Shown here one piece after another: positions 62,401 to 64,000 of a stretch of DNA of 64,000 bases. The position numbers and the translations under genes were made by a program. Origin of the DNA: Symbiodinium natans. Taxonomy: Eukaryota > Sar > Dinophyceae > Suessiales > Symbiodiniaceae. The notes beneath the pieces were generated by a model. It searched no databases, had not been told where the DNA came from, and saw nothing but the letters and a program-made list of their open reading frames with translations. The stretch spans positions 1 to 64,000 of the forward strand of contig CAJNDS010002776.1 of NCBI GenBank assembly GCA_905221605.1. The letters run 5' to 3'. How positions within the stretch are numbered: position 1 is the stretch's first letter; the number at the start of each line of letters is the position of its first letter.

Positions 62401-64000
62401 GACAAGAAGCCTTACCACAAGCACCTGCATCACCGCCACGCGTTTTGCCAAGACAAGAAGCCTTACCACAAGCACCTGCATCACCGCCACGCGTTTTGCC
62501 AAGACAAAATAACCTTACCACAAGCACCTGCGTCACCGCCACGCGTTTTGCCAAGACAAAAACCTTACCACAAGCACCTGCGTCACCGCCACGCGTTTTG
62601 CCAAGACAAGAAGCCTTACCACAAGCACCTGCGTCACCGCCACGCGTTTTGCCAAGACAAGAACCTTACCACAAGCACCTGCATCACCGCCACGCGTTTT
62701 GCCAAGACAAGAACCTTACCACAAGCACCTGCGTCACCGCCACGCGTTTTGCCAAGACAAGAACCTTACCACAAGCACCTGCGTCACCGCCACGCGTTTT
62801 GCCAAGACAAGAACCTTACCACAAGCACCTGCGTCACCGCCACGCGTTTTGCCAAGACAAGAAGCCTTACCACAAGCACCTGCATCACCGCCACGCGTTT
62901 TGCCAAGACAAGAAGCCTTACCACAAGCACCTGCATCACCGCCACGCGTTTTGCCAAGACAAAAACCTTACCACAAGCACCTGCGTCACCGCCACGCGTT
63001 TTGCCAAGACAAGAAGCCTTACCACAAGCACCTGCATCACCGCCACGCGTTTTGCCAAGACAATAACCTTACCACAAGCACCTGCATCACCGCCACGCGT
63101 TTTGCCAAGACAAGAAGCCTTACCACAAGCACCTGCATCACCGCCACGCGTTTTGCTAAGACAAGAAGCCTTACCACAAGCACCTGCATCACCGCCACGC
63201 GCTTTGCCAAGACAATAACCTTACCACAAGCACCTGCGTCACCGCCATCACCGCCACGCGTTTTGCCAAGACAAAAACCTTACCACAAGCACCTGCATCA
63301 CCGCCACGCGTTTTGCCAAGACAAGAAGCCTTACCACAAGCACCTGCATCACCGCCACGCGTTTTGCCAAGACAAGAAGCCTTACCACAAGCACCTGCAT
63401 CACCGCCCGCGTTTTGCCAAGACAAAAACCTTACCACAAGCACCTGCGTCACCGCCACGCGTTTTGCCAAGACAAGAAGCCTTACCACAAGCACCTGCGT
63501 CACCGCCACGCGTTTTGCCAAGACAAGAACCTTACCACAAGCACCTGCATCACCGCCACGCGTTTTGCCAAGACAAAAACCTTACCACAAGCACCTGCGT
63601 CACCGCCACGCGTTTTGCCAAGACACCAAGACAAGAACCTTACCACAAGCACCTGCATCACCGCCACGCGTTTTGCCAAGACAATAACCTTACCACAAGC
63701 ACCTGCGTCACCGCCACGCGTTTTGCCAAGACAAGAAGCCTTACCACAAGCACCTGCGTCACCGCCACGCGTTTTGCCAAGACAAGAACCTTACCACAAG
63801 CACCTGCATCACCGCCACGCGTTTTGCCAAGACAAAAAACCACAAGCACCTGCGTCACCGCCACGCGCTTTGCCAAGACAAAAACCTTACCACAAGCACC
63901 TGCGTCACCGCCACGCGTTTTGCCAAGACAAAAACCTTACCACAAGCACCTGCGTCACCGCCACGCGTTTTGCCAAGACAAGAAGCCTTACCACAAGCAC
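59453..64000. repeat. 43-51-bp satellite open in all forward frames
   Basis: About 90 tandem copies of ACCTTACCACAAGCACCTGC, GTCACCGCCACGCGTTTTGC, CAAGACAAGA(AG), running off the window end. Lengths vary mainly at the purine linker (AAGAAG, AAGAA, AAAAA, AATAA) and by loss of CCTTAC. The 51-bp form is 17 codons and reads KPYHKHLHHRHAFCQDK, LTTSTCVTATRFAKTRS or PQAPASPPRVLPRQEAL in the three forward frames, none with a stop. The frame changes repeatedly because of the 50-bp units, so no single reading is favoured. C/T variants (GCGTCACC, GCATCACC) alternate along the array. Confidence 0.95.
60151..60238 (+). mobile_element. Short copy of the dispersed element inserted in the satellite
   Basis: ATTGTAAACGCTTGCGCGCG followed by CCAGGGGGAAGGAGGCCCGA and ending GGCAGGAAGCCGAGGCGAA, an internally deleted (88 bp) version of the 240-bp element at 19388. 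It interrupts an otherwise normal satellite unit: GCCAAGACAATAACCTTACC is split between GACA(A) and ATAACC, with at most two bases duplicated. Confidence 0.75.

Noticed and set aside
61587-63218. 543-codon + frame as a real repeat protein
   Set aside because: All three forward frames are equally open and the unit length varies by one base, so no frame is maintained by selection. Kept only as an observation.

Overview
The window looks like nuclear DNA of a dinoflagellate, probably of the Symbiodiniaceae type. The evidence is: genes built of short exons whose introns start with GC or GA as well as GT and end AG|G; pyrimidine tracts followed by AG just upstream of start codons, as expected for spliced-leader trans-splicing; all supported genes on one strand; TTTAGGG-like islands; a very high load of mini- and microsatellites; and a receptor tail of a type I remember from dinoflagellate and diatom proteins. 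No bacterial operon, rRNA, tRNA or CRISPR array was seen.

Layout. 1-8.3 kb is almost entirely repeats: purine-rich diverged repeats, an AT-rich satellite in inverted blocks (1.55-3.36 kb), a 39-bp minisatellite, an element with inverted ends (4.53-5.10 kb) and a 60/120-bp satellite (6.1-8.3 kb). 8.3-21 kb is mostly single-copy DNA without a confident gene. It holds candidate exons, CG/TG/CA microsatellites, two copies of a dispersed element and a foreign-looking AT-rich island (16.7-17.6 kb). 21.6-22.7 kb encodes a secreted Cys-rich/mucin-like protein. 24.2-26.9 kb is a 263-bp palindromic satellite.

From 28.5 kb come the best genes, all on the + strand. The first is a large surface receptor-like protein (28541-32503) with about 24 DUF285/BspA-type 25-residue repeats, a PAN-like module, Cys-rich modules, one membrane helix and a cytoplasmic domain that I infer to be TIR-like. 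Next are an intronless four-helix membrane protein (36739-37953) and a many-exon PP2C serine/threonine phosphatase (39340 to at least 44550). A WW-domain gene follows (51564 to about 55432), with a GTT array of about 280 bp and poly-C tracts in its introns. Between and after these lie stacked minisatellites (44.9-46.3 kb), a 54-bp repeat (58.2-58.8 kb) and a 43-51-bp satellite (59.45 kb to the window end) that is open in all three forward frames.

How the genes work together is not shown by the sequence. A receptor, a membrane protein, a phosphatase and a WW adaptor side by side on one strand would suit signalling, but dinoflagellate tandem order does not imply a pathway. Exon borders were inferred by eye from family motifs, frame and splice signals, without alignment or transcript data.
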